This document shows positions 31,318 through 41,700 of a DNA stretch of 64,000 bases, piece after piece. Under the pieces are notes generated by a model, which was not told where the DNA came from, searched no databases, and was given only the letters and a program-made list of their open reading frames with translations. Position numbers and translations under genes: made by a program. The first letter of the stretch is position 1, and each line of letters starts with the position of its first letter. Origin of the DNA: Oegoconia quadripuncta (lineage: Eukaryota > Arthropoda > Insecta > Lepidoptera > Autostichidae); contig OX438741.1 in NCBI GenBank assembly GCA_949316235.1, forward strand, positions 38,850,962 to 38,914,961, in the 5' to 3' direction.

Positions 31318-32147
31318 TGTTTGATTACCTATCTGTGGTTTTCTAGAGGGTTTGCAAAATTTTCAAAACGTCTCTGTCTCAATATTATTTTTTTATCTGT
31401 TTTAACCTGCAACAGATTCTTAAGAGTCATGTTAAGGTCATCTCAATCTTATTATTTTTTTTTTCAAGGTTTACCAACAATTGTTTACACCAAGACATGT
31501 TAATACACATTAAGTAAACTGACACCGTTAAGTGTAACAATCACTTACAGGTAAACACCACATGCACTAACAATATATATTTATAACAACTAATTAATTA
31601 TTAATTCAACACTTCAGAAGTTCTTAAATTATTCTAAGATTTTAGTGTGTTAGAGAATCCAAAGCTGCTCTGTAGAACTTAGCAATGGAATCAGTCTTGA
31701 GATACCTATGTATGTTTCAATACCTAAAGTAGAGAGTGCGCGGGTCTGCCTTAGTTCTCACCAATGACTAATAATTTAGGGCCCTAAAATCTGTGAAAAT
31801 ATTTTTAGATTTTTTGTTCGTCACGTATTTTCCCCAATTTGCCCGTGACGTCACATGAGGCAAGGGTATTGTTTAGAGCGCGCATTGCAGATTCCCGACG
31901 ATACGAGAGGCAATGGATCGGTCCCCGGAGCGATTTCACTCCGCACGCACAATATGAAATATTCAAACCAGGCCCTTCCCTATAAAATTTAGATATACAC
32001 ACGCTGGTTTTTATTTGTGACAATGGTAAATGTTCCGAGCAGAAAATGAATCTGTTATTTCATTAATGGATGTGTTGTGGTACCTACTACATATCGAAAT
32101 CGGTACAGCCGTTCAAAAGTTCAACTTTTTATTGTCCTATTAATGGT
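31318..32147. other. Intron, nothing recognised
   Basis: 31840-31990 is GC-richer than its surroundings (GAGCGCGCATTGCAG, CCCGGAGCGATTTCACTCC) but no motif or repeat fits. Confidence 0.35.
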
Positions 32148-32672
32148 TAGATATCTTTGCACATACACACAGCGCCATCTAGTTCCACACTTTTCGTACT
32201 TGACCTCAATCACACCTGATGTTAAGTGAAGATGAGGTCGAAGGTGGAAGCGTACTGACCCGGAAACCTCAACACATTTGGGGGACTGGCTATCTTATAT
32301 CTGACAACCGGGACACAACAATGCCATTAACATTGCTGCTTGGCGGCAGATTTAGATAAGATGGTGGTAGCTAGCCAGGCGGACATTTTAAAATGCCCTA
32401 CCACCAACCAAACCGAGTACTTAAACATGTTAAACATCTCCGCTGGGGATCGAACCCACGACCTCCGAATCGTAAACCAGTATTGTCTATAATGAGCCAC
32501 GGAGGCGGTTAGCCTGAGTAGCCTTAGAGTAACACTAAGCAATTAGGCTTGTATTATGAATACCAAATGGTTGTACTACACAAATATATTTTTTTTTGTA
32601 AATAAATACATATATAAATGACAACCATCCGTAACTCGGGAACACATGTCTGTATTCATCATACAAACAGCA
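32148..32672 (-). mobile_element. SINE-B split by a SINE-A insertion
   Basis: 32160-32190 is the SINE-B 3' end (CACACAGCGCCATCTAGTTCC) and 32520-32672 continues it (AAGCAATTAGGCTTG...GTAACTCGGGAACACATGTC). Its tRNA head is lost at 32672, where a GCAGCAGCAG run begins. Confidence 0.8.
32191..32508 (-). mobile_element. SINE-A nested in SINE-B
   Basis: Head and body are present; the long A-tail is absent (plus strand passes directly from TTTTCG to TACTTGACCTC). Confidence 0.9.
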
Positions 32673-32679
32673 GCAGCAG

Positions 32680-33448
32680 AACAAATTAAATAATAATAAA
32701 ATAGTGTATCTCTCAAAGAAAATAATAAAGGAAATTGTATATCCCGCGTTCAATTCATTTATAAATTACAGTGGCAATGAATACGTTCGTGGAAAATATT
32801 TCATACGGGCAGCTCTAATAAATAGAGATGGATAGATAAAAGTATATCGGTCTCGCCGTGCCCGTGCGTGCCTAAAGGCAATAGTGGAATAATTCCATGG
32901 CCAAGTCTATTGTTATCTGCTATGGCCCAACTCAGCACAGACGGTACATCGTAACGTTTTTATCAAAATTAACTGCTCTCACGCACCTACCGTGCCTACG
33001 CCCTCTGACGCGACTGCTCCGCCGTTCATGTGGTACCTAGTTAATTGTTCAATTCAAATAATTGCTTTTTTAAGAAGATTATCTAATTCTTGTATTGCAA
33101 TATTTTCATGACGTGAAAAAGGAGCACAATACTATTTATAATATCCTGATAATGACGGTTTGATCCGGCTCGAAGGACCAACAAAATGTTAGCTAATCAA
33201 TCAAGTATACTTTATTGCACAACATTGCGGATTAAATTTATTAAACAAACTTAATACACTACTAATATTAGTAATTTACGAGCGTGAAAAGTGATTAACA
33301 GGTTCGAATTAATTTGTCCACTGACAGAAGGAAGTGAAAAGGAAAAGATTTAAAAAAGCAATAGTTTATAACATCAAATAGTTTTTCCATTGACATCACC
33401 ATTGTCATGAGCGTCAGGTATAGAACCCCGGGGCTCGATTTCTACTCG
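32680..33448. other. Intron, nothing recognised
   Basis: 33190-33240 (AATCAAGTATACTTTATTGCAC) looks like a LINE tail. The rest is unique. Confidence 0.35.
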
Positions 33449-33480
33449 TACACATGGTCTTTTTCTCGAAGACCATGTGG
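33449..33480. other. Perfect short hairpin
   Basis: CACATGGTCTT and AAGACCATGTG flank a seven-base loop TTTCTCG. Confidence 0.7.
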
Positions 33481-33512
33481 GCAGTAATCCACTCAGGTCC
33501 AGTGAGGTTTAA

Positions 33513-33690
33513 TAGATAGATAGATATAAAGTTTATTGCATAAACTGGCACACATACAAGGGAGAAGCATAAATACTACATTAACACACAAGAAACAAGC
33601 ATTCATGAAAACAACAAGAGACGTACAATTTAACAAATACAAACAGATGTAAAGAAATATTATCATAACAATTAAATTTTTCCTAATACC
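33513..33690 (-). mobile_element. LINE 3' end with (GATA)n tail
   Basis: GATAGATAGATATAAAGTTTATTGCATAAAC then CACACATACAAGGGAG. Similar in design to 24547-24690 but a different body. Confidence 0.5.
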
Positions 33691-33749
33691 TTCAAGACTT
33701 CAAGGTTTCCGGGTCGACCTCATCTTCACTTATATTATGTGGGCATGTG

Positions 33750-34734
33750 TGCAACAGTCATGCAATAAGGTCATAAGCTCAGTGCATTAACAAGTGCAAT
33801 AAGTTTGGTAGATTTGTGTCACACGTATTGACCACGTGACGAACGATGTTTTCAAGCCCACCCTCAATTCAACGCACGATCCAAATCACGAAACACCATA
33901 TGAAAATACTACTAGTGGGCAGTCCTATAACGACCAACCACGCCTCGTCTGGCTGGCACTTAGCGTCACTAAAACGATTGTTAATTGGAAGCGATTGAAA
34001 AGTCGCCCATTGTTCCTTTGGTGGCAGCAACTACTCAGCTGAGGGTGACTACGCATTCATCACAATACTGTGGTTCCCGATTTTCATGTATGCTGTGTTT
34101 TTTATGATGAATTTTATTATAATTTTTTTTTTTTCTGTTTCCTTTTCGCAGCATGAGCTGGCATTATCGCACCATTTACGGGCATTAACCAAGTAAATGG
34201 TACGTTCATATTTATTTTGAAGTCCCAAGTCAGTTTGTCAGTTTTCGTCAAATTTGAGGAATGTTCTAACAATACGACAAGTATTTAAAATGGCGGCTAT
34301 TATTATTGTAAAACGAATACAACATACACACAATAATATAACATTATATCCCCACAATTCTCCAAACAAAAATGCCAAAGCAAATCCACAAGAAGTAACC
34401 GTCGCGAACATACCCGTTTCGCCTCGTAAAATTTCTCCGCTAGCCCGAAAATAAGCGATCAATCCGAGCCTGAATCCGATCGAATCTCCATCAGCTCCCA
34501 TTAGGCCGGCTCTACATCCAATGTCCTAATATTCCTTATCGCGAACGAGCATGGGCTGGAAACGCGCGGCAATCAGTCGCAGGCACGTTTTCTATCAGCC
34601 AGGAAAGAGGCAGATTCCATTCGCCAGTCGTTCAGGCGAACGGAGCTATGCGATAGAACAGGCTATTTAGTGTGGACGTTTTGAGAGGAGCTAGCGGTTG
34701 CGTTTCCGCTACCGTTTTTAAATTACGACGATAG
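33750..34734. other. Intron, nothing firmly recognised
   Basis: 34500-34690 (CGAACGAGCATGGGCTGG, GCGCGGCAATCAGTCGCAGG, AGTGTGGACGTTTTGAG) has MITE-like character but no partner in this window. Confidence 0.3.
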
Positions 34735-34812
34735 TCACTAGAATAGTGAATCATCTAGTTCCACTATAAGCAACTAGGCTTAAATTATGGATACCAGATG
34801 GTGTAAAATATA
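34735..34812 (-). mobile_element. SINE-B relic
   Basis: CATCTAGTTCCACTATAAGC..CTAGGCTTAAATTATGGATACCAG is the minus-strand 3' half of SINE-B. Confidence 0.65.
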
Positions 34813-34854
34813 TTGGCAGTTAGTTTTATTCTTTTAATTCATATGAAAAAAACC

Positions 34855-35010
34855 TGGAGCCTACCGTTACAAACAAGGCGTCGCCGCAGACCGAAAAGGA
34901 GATGGCGGGATGAGCTGGATAAGTTCCTCAACAACTGGTCAGAGGACGCCCGAGATAGAGAGACAGGAGGGAGGCCTTTGCCGAGTAGTGGGACATTATG
35001 GGCTCCTAAT
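34855..35010 (+). pseudogene. LINE C-terminal basic tail (RTE-like)
   Basis: The frame reads TRRRRRPKRRWRDELDKFLN, NWSEDARDRETGGRPLPSSG then TLWA, matching the GRPKRRWRDELD...W...A.DR..W tail of RTE-like RT proteins. Simple AATAATAATAA tail at 35010-35020. No RT left. Confidence 0.65.
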
Positions 35011-35062
35011 AATAATAACATGGAAATAAAACTAATTTCATTATTATCGACCAACATGAGTT

Positions 35063-35300
35063 GACGACCTGTTTGGTGTAGTGGCTAGCAACTCTGGCCA
35101 CTATACCAAAAGGTTGCGGGTTCGAATCCCGCTAGGGGCATATGTTTGAGTGATGAATACGGACATGTGTACCCGAGTTATGGATGTTTTCATTTATAAT
35201 ACGTATTTATGTAATATATCAATCATCTGGTATCCACAACACAAGCCTATATTACTGTTGAACTAGATGGCGCAGTGGGTCTGAAGATATAAAAAAAAAT
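35063..35300 (+). mobile_element. SINE-B, full length with small internal deletion
   Basis: Head GACGACCTGTTTGGTGTAG, B box GGTTCGAATCCCGC, end AGATGGCGCAGTGGGTCTG. It follows the LINE tail at 35010 closely. Confidence 0.9.
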
Positions 35301-35334
35301 GATTTGAAGGCCGATTAAAAATAAAACATTATCA

Positions 35335-35600
35335 TTACCATCAGCTCGTAAACATCCCACTGCAGGGATATAGGCCTTCCCTCGTATATGAGGGAGTATG
35401 GGCCATAGTCCACCACGCTGGCCCAATGCGGGTTGGGGACTTCACATAACTTTGAATTTTTATTTCTCAGGCATGCATGTCCTCACGATGTTTTCCTTCA
35501 CCGTTTAAGTGCAGTTGCACATAAGTAATTAAATTTAAAAACTCATAGGTACATGGCCTGCCTGCGAATCGAATCCGGACGTTCCAAATTGGGAGACCGC
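35335..35600. repeat. Diverged dispersed repeat 'catcccactgcagggatataggcc'
   Basis: CCACTGCAGGGATATAGGCCTTCC, GGGCCATAGTCCACCACGCTGG and CCTCACGATGTTTTCCTTCACCG are motifs of a very common moth repeat, probably the 3' part of a LINE. Confidence 0.5.
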
Positions 35601-35728
35601 GTCTTAAACGCTAAGCGTGCGTTAAAAAACATATTTTCCAAAAATATTATCTGTCCCTGTTTAATTTTAAGATATACATTAACGTAGCAACAATAGAATC
35701 ATGCTTGATGTCTATTAGCTGTCTTAGG

Positions 35729-35865
35729 CCCGTATTTCAGGATGTTGCTGAAGGGTAAATCTGCGCTTGAACATAGAAAGAGATGCCGCTATACAAGTTA
35801 CATAAAGCTGTCCCTTTTTAACTATGCTCAAGCGGAGATCTCTGCTTGAGTAAAATTCTGAAATA
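35729..35865. mobile_element. Palindromic MITE, CTCAAGC family
   Basis: GGCCCGTATTTCAGGATGTT...CTGCGCTTGAA is mirrored by CTCAAGCGGAGATCTCTGCTTGAG...AAATTCTGAAATAG. Related, in the other orientation, to 29985-30108. Confidence 0.6.
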
Positions 35866-35871
35866 GTCTTA

Positions 35872-36000
35872 GGCCCGTATTAATAAATCGTTCTTGAGAT
35901 TGAGATCGCATCTCGGTCTCAAGACCATTTTTTCTGATGCTGTTCTAATATGCAACAGATTCTCAAGCGTTAACTTGAGAACGGTTTATTAATACGGGCC
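35872..36000. mobile_element. Palindromic MITE, TIR GGCCCGTATTAATAAA
   Basis: GGCCCGTATTAATAAATCGTTCT is mirrored by AGAACGGTTTATTAATACGGGCC at 35978-36000. Only 129 bases; it starts seven bases after the related element at 35729. Confidence 0.8.
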
Positions 36001-36029
36001 CCAGATTGCTTGTTTTACTTAACCCCTGT

Positions 36030-36232
36030 GTATTTAATCTCGGTCGCCGGCGCCGCGACTTGTCGTTCGACATTATTGCCCTTCGACACGCGACACGACG
36101 TCCGTGATGTGATGACTCTCGCTCAGTACCAGCCAACTATGAATTAGGTCGAGTCCTTCATAAGGGCGGACGCGAGCGACACAGGCCGCTTACTGCACTT
36201 GCCGTTAGCTGCTGTATAACGAGACAGTTGTA
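36030..36232 (+). promoter_or_regulatory. GC-rich unique block with a good donor site; possible promoter/first exon
   Basis: GGTCGCCGGCGCCGCGACTT, CGACACGCGACACGACGTCC and GCGGACGCGAGCGACAC are followed by CAGTT and a consensus donor GTAAGTATG at 36231. Not a repeat of this window. A non-coding first exon on the plus strand, inside the 31-kb intron of the SH2 gene, is conceivable but unproven. Confidence 0.3.
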
Positions 36233-36271
36233 AGTATGCATGTATGTTAATGAACTCCAGGATATATAGAC

Positions 36272-36468
36272 AGGGTGCGACCGGGAGGGCGAGGGGGGAC
36301 CTGGAGCCGCTTATGCATTCTCGGGTCCTCCTTACTGCCGAGAAAGGTCGCCGCGGGGTTTAGGTGGGTATCCCTCGCGGTAGGGAGGGAAGTCCCACAT
36401 AACCGTCTTGCCGTCCCCCAGGCGAGCGGTATGCTAAAACGCCTTTCCCCGCGTAAAAAAAAAAAAGG
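36272..36468 (+). mobile_element. GC-rich retroelement with 9-base duplication TATATAGAC
   Basis: AGGGTGCGACCGGGAGGGCG...CCCCGCGTAAAAAAAAAAAA. TATATAGAC is found at 36263-36271 and 36469-36477. The A-tail and duplication indicate non-LTR or SINE insertion. The body (GTCCTCCTTACTGCCGAG, GGTGGGTATCCCTCGCGG) looks like a LINE 3' UTR. Confidence 0.7.
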
Positions 36469-36533
36469 TATATAGACCAAAATACAAAAATGCTGTCAGA
36501 ATTGATACTTGTTATTTGATTGATGAATGCTAC

Positions 36534-36870
36534 GACGACCTGTTTGGTGTAGTGGTTAGTAACTCTGACCACTGTACCAAAAGGTTGCGCGTTCGAATCC
36601 CGCTAGGGGCTTATGTGTGTGTGATGAATACGGACATGTGTACCCGAGTTATGGATGTAAGTATTTATTTACAAAAAAAAATGTAATTTATGTAGTATAT
36701 CAACATCCTCCTCAAAGGCCGGCAACGCATCTGTGACCCTTTTGGTGTTGCGGGTGCTTGCTCGTTTGCCGCCCTTTCATATAAAAAAAAAAAATCTGGT
36801 ATCCACAACACAAGCCTATAGTTGCTTACTGTGGAACTAGATGGCGCTGTGTGTATGTCTGACTTGGCTA
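36534..36870 (+). mobile_element. SINE-B interrupted by a LINE 3' fragment
   Basis: SINE-B runs from GACGACCTGTTTGGTGTAG to GTAGTATATCAACATC, is broken at about 36705-36793 by CTCCTCAAAGGCCGGCAACG...CATATAAAAAAAAAAAA, and resumes TCTGGTATCCACAACAC. The insert is the same 3' UTR type as at 10860-10980. Confidence 0.75.
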
Positions 36871-37199
36871 TTAAATCAGATGATGTTGATGAGTATTACA
36901 TTGCAAGTGTTAATACTGCGAGTAGATACAATATTAATGTCAGTACAAATACAAAATAAAGAAAATATTTATTTCCAAAACCAGAGTAAGCTACTTAATA
37001 TTGGTAGTCTTCTATTAGACATAAAAATGTCTGTGCCAGAAGACTTTTATAACTTGACATTTTGGTTTTTTCTTTGAAACATTTTCTTTCTTGTTCTTCT
37101 CAGGGGAAAATTGTCATTAGAACATGAGAGTATCAAGATGTGCGCACGTAACTTACTCAAAGATTTGAACTAGTCAGTAGAATCTGTTGCTCGTTCCAG
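36871..37199. other. Intron, nothing firmly recognised
   Basis: 37076-37130 (TTTCTTTCTTGTTCTTCTCAGGGGAAAATTG) is a LINE 3' UTR piece also found at 43555-43590. Confidence 0.4.
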
Positions 37200-37769
37200 A
37201 ATGTAATCTTTACACCTGAGACCACCCGTCCACAATACCCAATCCTACGGTGACTCCTTTACTGCGCATTCAGTGAGGCTTTGGAATTCCCTGCCGCACG
37301 AAGTTCGTGACAGCGCCGCCGTTGGGATTTTCAAGAAGCGACTAAGGGAACACTACTTGGGCTTGGCTTACAATTAATAATTTTTATTGTATTGCAGATA
37401 TAGGTATTTATAACACACAGGTACTATAGGTTTCTTAAATATTCTGTACATAATGTGTATTTATATATGTATATATTAGTATTTATTTATCTATTTAGAT
37501 ATGTAAGTAGGTATATGTATTGTACATATAAGTATGTGTGTGTATACAATTATTATATATTATATTACTATTATTAGGTATTTATTATTATTAAATCTGT
37601 ACACGTATGTATGTCTATCCACTTCAATTCTCACTCTTGTCACTTACGGTCTTGCTGGAAGAAATCTCTTTTTAGAGATAAGCTTGCGCCTTTGTACATC
37701 CTCTTTATTGCTGTACTGTTTTTATGATTAGTGTACAATAAACTATAAATAAATAAATAAATAAATAAT
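37200..37769 (+). pseudogene. 5'-truncated LINE: C-terminal codons, 3' UTR and (AAAT)n tail
   Basis: The frame ending at about 37377 reads SFTAHSVRLWNSLPHEVRDS, AAVGIFKKRLREHYLGLAYN and stop: the RLWNSLP....FK-x-x-L-x-x motif at the end of Jockey/CR1 RT proteins. The 3' UTR TGGAAGAAATCTCTTTTTAG...ACAATAAACTATAAATAAATA ends in AAAT repeats at 37740-37769. The UTR type matches the insert at 22705-22853. Confidence 0.7.
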
Positions 37770-38238
37770 ATCTCACTGAGTTCTATGCTACATACCACTT
37801 CACCACCAGCACTCCACCCAACTACGTGACCTTTGCGCCTTTAAGTTTCATTACAACTGACCTTTGAACTATTTCAATTCGCCAAGGCAATAAATTGGAA
37901 TGTAGTGACATTTGTGACTGCTATTAAGAATTCATTTACAAATCAAACTGGAATGGTTTTATTTTGGCTTTGTGATGGAATTTTGTATTTTCAGCGTCCA
38001 ATTCTAAGGAGTAATCGATAAAATATTCGAGGTTTTGACGCCTTGTTAGCTTTTTTCTGATCAGGTCAAAACAACAATAATGTTGAAGGTTTCTTTTGTA
38101 TATGTTACCGGCAAAGTGTGTAATTCAGTTAGTGTAGAGAATACTTAGTTATTCTATACAATAACAAGTTCATCTAGGCAATGTATAAAATATCTATCTA
38201 TTATTAATCACTACATTTATCAATACATCAATAATCAA
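37770..38238. other. Intron, nothing recognised
   Basis: Unique AT-rich sequence. Confidence 0.35.
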
Positions 38239-38568
38239 CCGCCTCCGTGGTTAAATGTAAACAACATTGGGTTTACGATTCGGAGGTCGCGGGTTCGATC
38301 CCCAGCGGGGTACATATTTAGTATTCAGTTTGGTTGGTGGTAGGGCATATTAAATGTCCACCTGCCTAGCTACCATCATGTTATCTAAATCTAGCGCCAA
38401 ACAGCAATGTTAATAGCATTGTTGTGTTCCGGTTGTTAGAGATAAGATAGCCAGTCCCCCAATAAGATGGGGTTTCCGGGTCAGTACGCTACGACCTTCG
38501 GCCTCAACTTCACTTAACATCAGGTGTGATTGAGGTCAAGTGCTAACCCGCTGTGCATAAAAAAAAAC
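38239..38568 (+). mobile_element. SINE-A, full length
   Basis: Slightly more diverged than most (GTGGTTAAATG at the A box, so the internal promoter may be weak). Confidence 0.95.
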
Positions 38569-38961
38569 ATACTCATACTGTGCCTAGGTAATGTATGAAA
38601 TACCTAATTGTATAGAATGCTATAGGAGACCAGGTAAAGTATGAAATGATACAAATAAAACAATTTTACCAGAGCTACAATCATACCGAATTCATTAGAA
38701 TCGGTGAAGGACACTTCGCGAGATTTGCTTGTCAGAAAAATCAGACGCTGTTGATTAGGTTTGTTAGGTCTGTTTTTTTTTTCATTACAATTCAGAACAA
38801 CTTTGCCGGCTGTTCATTTAGTATTCTATAGAATGTCTTTATGTCTGGTAAAGTTTGGAATAAATGAGATTTTGTACATTGCCTGAACATTTTACCCGTT
38901 CTCTAGAATGCCTAGGTATTCTATAGAATACCGGATTATACAGATTGACGATAACATATAT
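38569..38961. other. Intron, nothing recognised
   Basis: Repeated ATTCTATAGAATGC/CTAGGTATTCTATAGAATACC words give local dyad symmetry but no element is definable. Confidence 0.35.
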
Positions 38962-39371
38962 TGGGTCTTTACCTATGAAATTGGAGTTTTTTTTCTTCGT
39001 TAATCATATTTACCAATTCCTGCAATTTTCAAAGCTATATCCAAATTTGTTTTATTTGGAAAATGGAATATTATTTCAAGGTTTCACATGAAATATTTTT
39101 TAATTTCTGGGCTAAATCACATAATAATAAAAAAATTTACAGAGCTCTTTTCGTGTGCTTCCCATAATCATTTCTTAGATTCGCTGAAACTTTTACAAAG
39201 CGGTTACTTTTAAAAATTAACGCTACCTATTTATAACTTAATGTTATCCGATACACACAAAGTTTAGCTAAATTTGGATTTGCCGTTCCCAAAAAAAAAA
39301 AACAAAAATGTTTGTATGGAGAACACAGTCTTAATGAAAGACAAAACGCCAATTTCACAGGTAAGGACCTA
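38962..39371. mobile_element. MITE family 1, intact with ATAT duplication
   Basis: TGGGTCTTTACCTATGAAATTGG to CAGGTAAGGACCTA, flanked by ATAT at 38958-38961 and 39372-39375. Confidence 0.85.
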
Positions 39372-39730
39372 ATATAAGCGTACTGAATTCATTACTAGAG
39401 AATTTCAAACAGCTGCAACTAGAGCGTGCATTATTTCTTATTACCTCATCCATTTTCACTCTAAAATCGCCATTCTCTCAAATGCATGCAATCAAATCAG
39501 TAATTTGATCCAGTTTCAATAGAGGTCTGTTACTCTGTACGCGTGCAGATTTATAAATATTATAAGAATAATCATTATCTAAATATGCCTAATATATAGA
39601 AACGCTTTATACAGGTATATTGTCTTTTTTCAACTATACATAAACGATACGTGGGTCACATACAAGAAGTTACATAGGTGAACATTACAAGAAGTTACAT
39701 ATTGTAAGAGAGGTCCTTCCAGCCAACATT

Positions 39731-39890
39731 TCAAGCAGTTAGAGAAAGTATAATAGTAACACACGTTGATAAACTTTCGTCTTCAAGTATTTTGGACAAG
39801 AAGACGTCACGCAGTTTCCCGTTCGCTGCCCATCCGAGTTGGATTCGTCGATTGGCCTCTCTCTGGAAGTTGAGCGTGCCTAGTCGGACC
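39731..39890 (-). pseudogene. LINE RT thumb fragment (RTE-like), second copy
   Basis: The minus frame reads RLGTLNFQREANRRIQLGWA, ANGKLRDVFLSKI and LEDESLSTCV, the RTE-type RIQLGWAAFGKLR.VF motif. It is cut off by a SINE-A at 39891. Confidence 0.7.
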
Positions 39891-40161
39891 TTTTTATGCA
39901 CAACGGCTTGGTACTGACCCGGAAGCCCCAACACGTTTGCGGGACTGGCTATCCTATCTCTGACAACCGGAACACAACAATGCTATTAACATTGTTGTTT
40001 GGCGGTAGATTTAGATAAGGTGGTGGTAGCTAACCAGGCGGACATTTAAAATGCCCTGCCACCAACCAAACCGAGTATTTAAACATGTACCCCACTGGGG
40101 ATCGAACCCGCCTCCTCCGAATCGTAAACCCAATGTTGTTTACATTGAGCCACGGAGGCGG
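39891..40161 (-). mobile_element. SINE-A with internal deletion
   Basis: Lacks the CTCAATCACACCTGATG...GTGGAAGCG segment; head and rest present. Confidence 0.9.
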
Positions 40162-40837
40162 TTAAATCTCTCTTATCCTAAATAAAAATACTCGCTAACA
40201 ACTTCGAAAATGGACTTCCCAACTGATATTTTTTTAAGATAAAATTATTTCAGTAAAAAATTCAGTATATAAATTATAATATTGGTGTGCGCACGACATG
40301 AGCATTTGCCATAATTTTCCTTTTGAAAATTTATAAAGATTGCGCGGGCGTACATGTGTGTATGAGATATGTGGATGCGAGAGTATTTATTTAACAGAGA
40401 AACCAACAATAGAATTAATAATTGGTACCCAACTACAAAGTACGCTCGTACATACATCATTTGCATGTTTATGATGAATTATATGGCGATACAAATTTTT
40501 ACGCGTGACGTTTGCTACATAGTGGAGCGCAATATTTTTCGCACAATTTATGCCTGCCCCAGGGCGTGGTGAGGCGGCGTGGGGCGCGGGGCACCCTGTA
40601 ATTAAACTCTTGGCTCCCGGTCTATATTTTAAAGTTCAGGTTCGGTCGGCCGTTAATTGCTGCGGTGAAATATAGGGTGCTCTGTTCCATGCAACTGTTC
40701 ACTTCTTCCGGTCATTTTCTCCGCATGATAAAATTCTTAAGAGGGATTATCCCTCACGGTATTATATACATACTTTCAAGTACAAATTTTTGGAAATTAA
40801 TAAACCGATATTAGTTTGTTTTTAATAATAATAATAA
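40162..40837. other. Intron, unique; GC-rich patch at 40550-40620
   Basis: TGCCCCAGGGCGTGGTGAGG, GTGGGGCGCGGGGCACCC and GCCGTTAATTGCTGCGG are unlike any repeat here. A conserved non-coding element is possible. Confidence 0.3.
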
Positions 40838-41100
40838 ATAAATATCCTTAGACATACACACAGCGCCATCTAGTTCCACAGTAAGCAACTGTAAGCTTGT
40901 GTTGTGGATACCAGATGGTTGATAAACTACACAAATACACTTTTTTTTTTGTAAATAAATACATGTATAAATGAAAAACATCCATAACTCGGGTACACAT
41001 GTCCGTATTTATCACACAAACATGCCCCTAGCGGGATTCGAACCCGCAACATTTTGGTATAGTGGTCAGAGTTGCTAACCACTACGCCAAACAGGTCGTC
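40838..41100 (-). mobile_element. SINE-B, full length
   Basis: From the TATTTATT tail complement (AAATAAATATCC) to AAACAGGTCGTC at 41100. Confidence 0.9.
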
Positions 41101-41700
41101 ATGTAATCGTTATTCAAATGAAACTTTATACCCATAAAGCACGTACCTATATAGATCTAAAAGTTAATACCTAGAGAATATTTACGAAAAAATAATAATA
41201 TTGAATGTAAATTAGAGCGAATTTAAGTTTTTCATTGTAACAGAAAAAATGCAATATATAAACTTTTCAGTTCGATATTTTGAAAATGTTCACTATAATT
41301 TTTTTAGATCTATATACCCTACTTATATGTATAAAGTTTAATTATAATCGGTTTATTCATTTGGGAAAATTTGGACTTCAAAGTTAGTATGGAATGCCGT
41401 GTTAGATAAACCCTCTTGTTATACGACGATATTTTTCTAGTCTCTCAACTGTGATTACCTTCATCACATTAGACATCTATATCTGTGTTGAGGAGACCTC
41501 ATTGGCGACCAAGACTTTGACGTATCTGTTCTCGTGCCATTTCTTTGCTATTTCTTTTATTTAAACTTTCGTTGAAATAAACAAATATATACGTCACGTT
41601 TTTTACCTTTAATTTGCTTTACCGCCTTCGTGGTTTAATGTAAAAATATATGGTTTACAAAACTAAGTTAAATTAGGTAAAAATTGATCGTTAATATAAT
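41101..41700. other. Intron, nothing recognised
   Basis: 41620-41645 (ACCGCCTTCGTGGTTTAATGTAAA) is a SINE-A head relic without body. Confidence 0.4.

Noticed and set aside
31805..32023. Small open frame in a GC-richer patch
   Set aside because: No motif, no splice context and ordinary composition.
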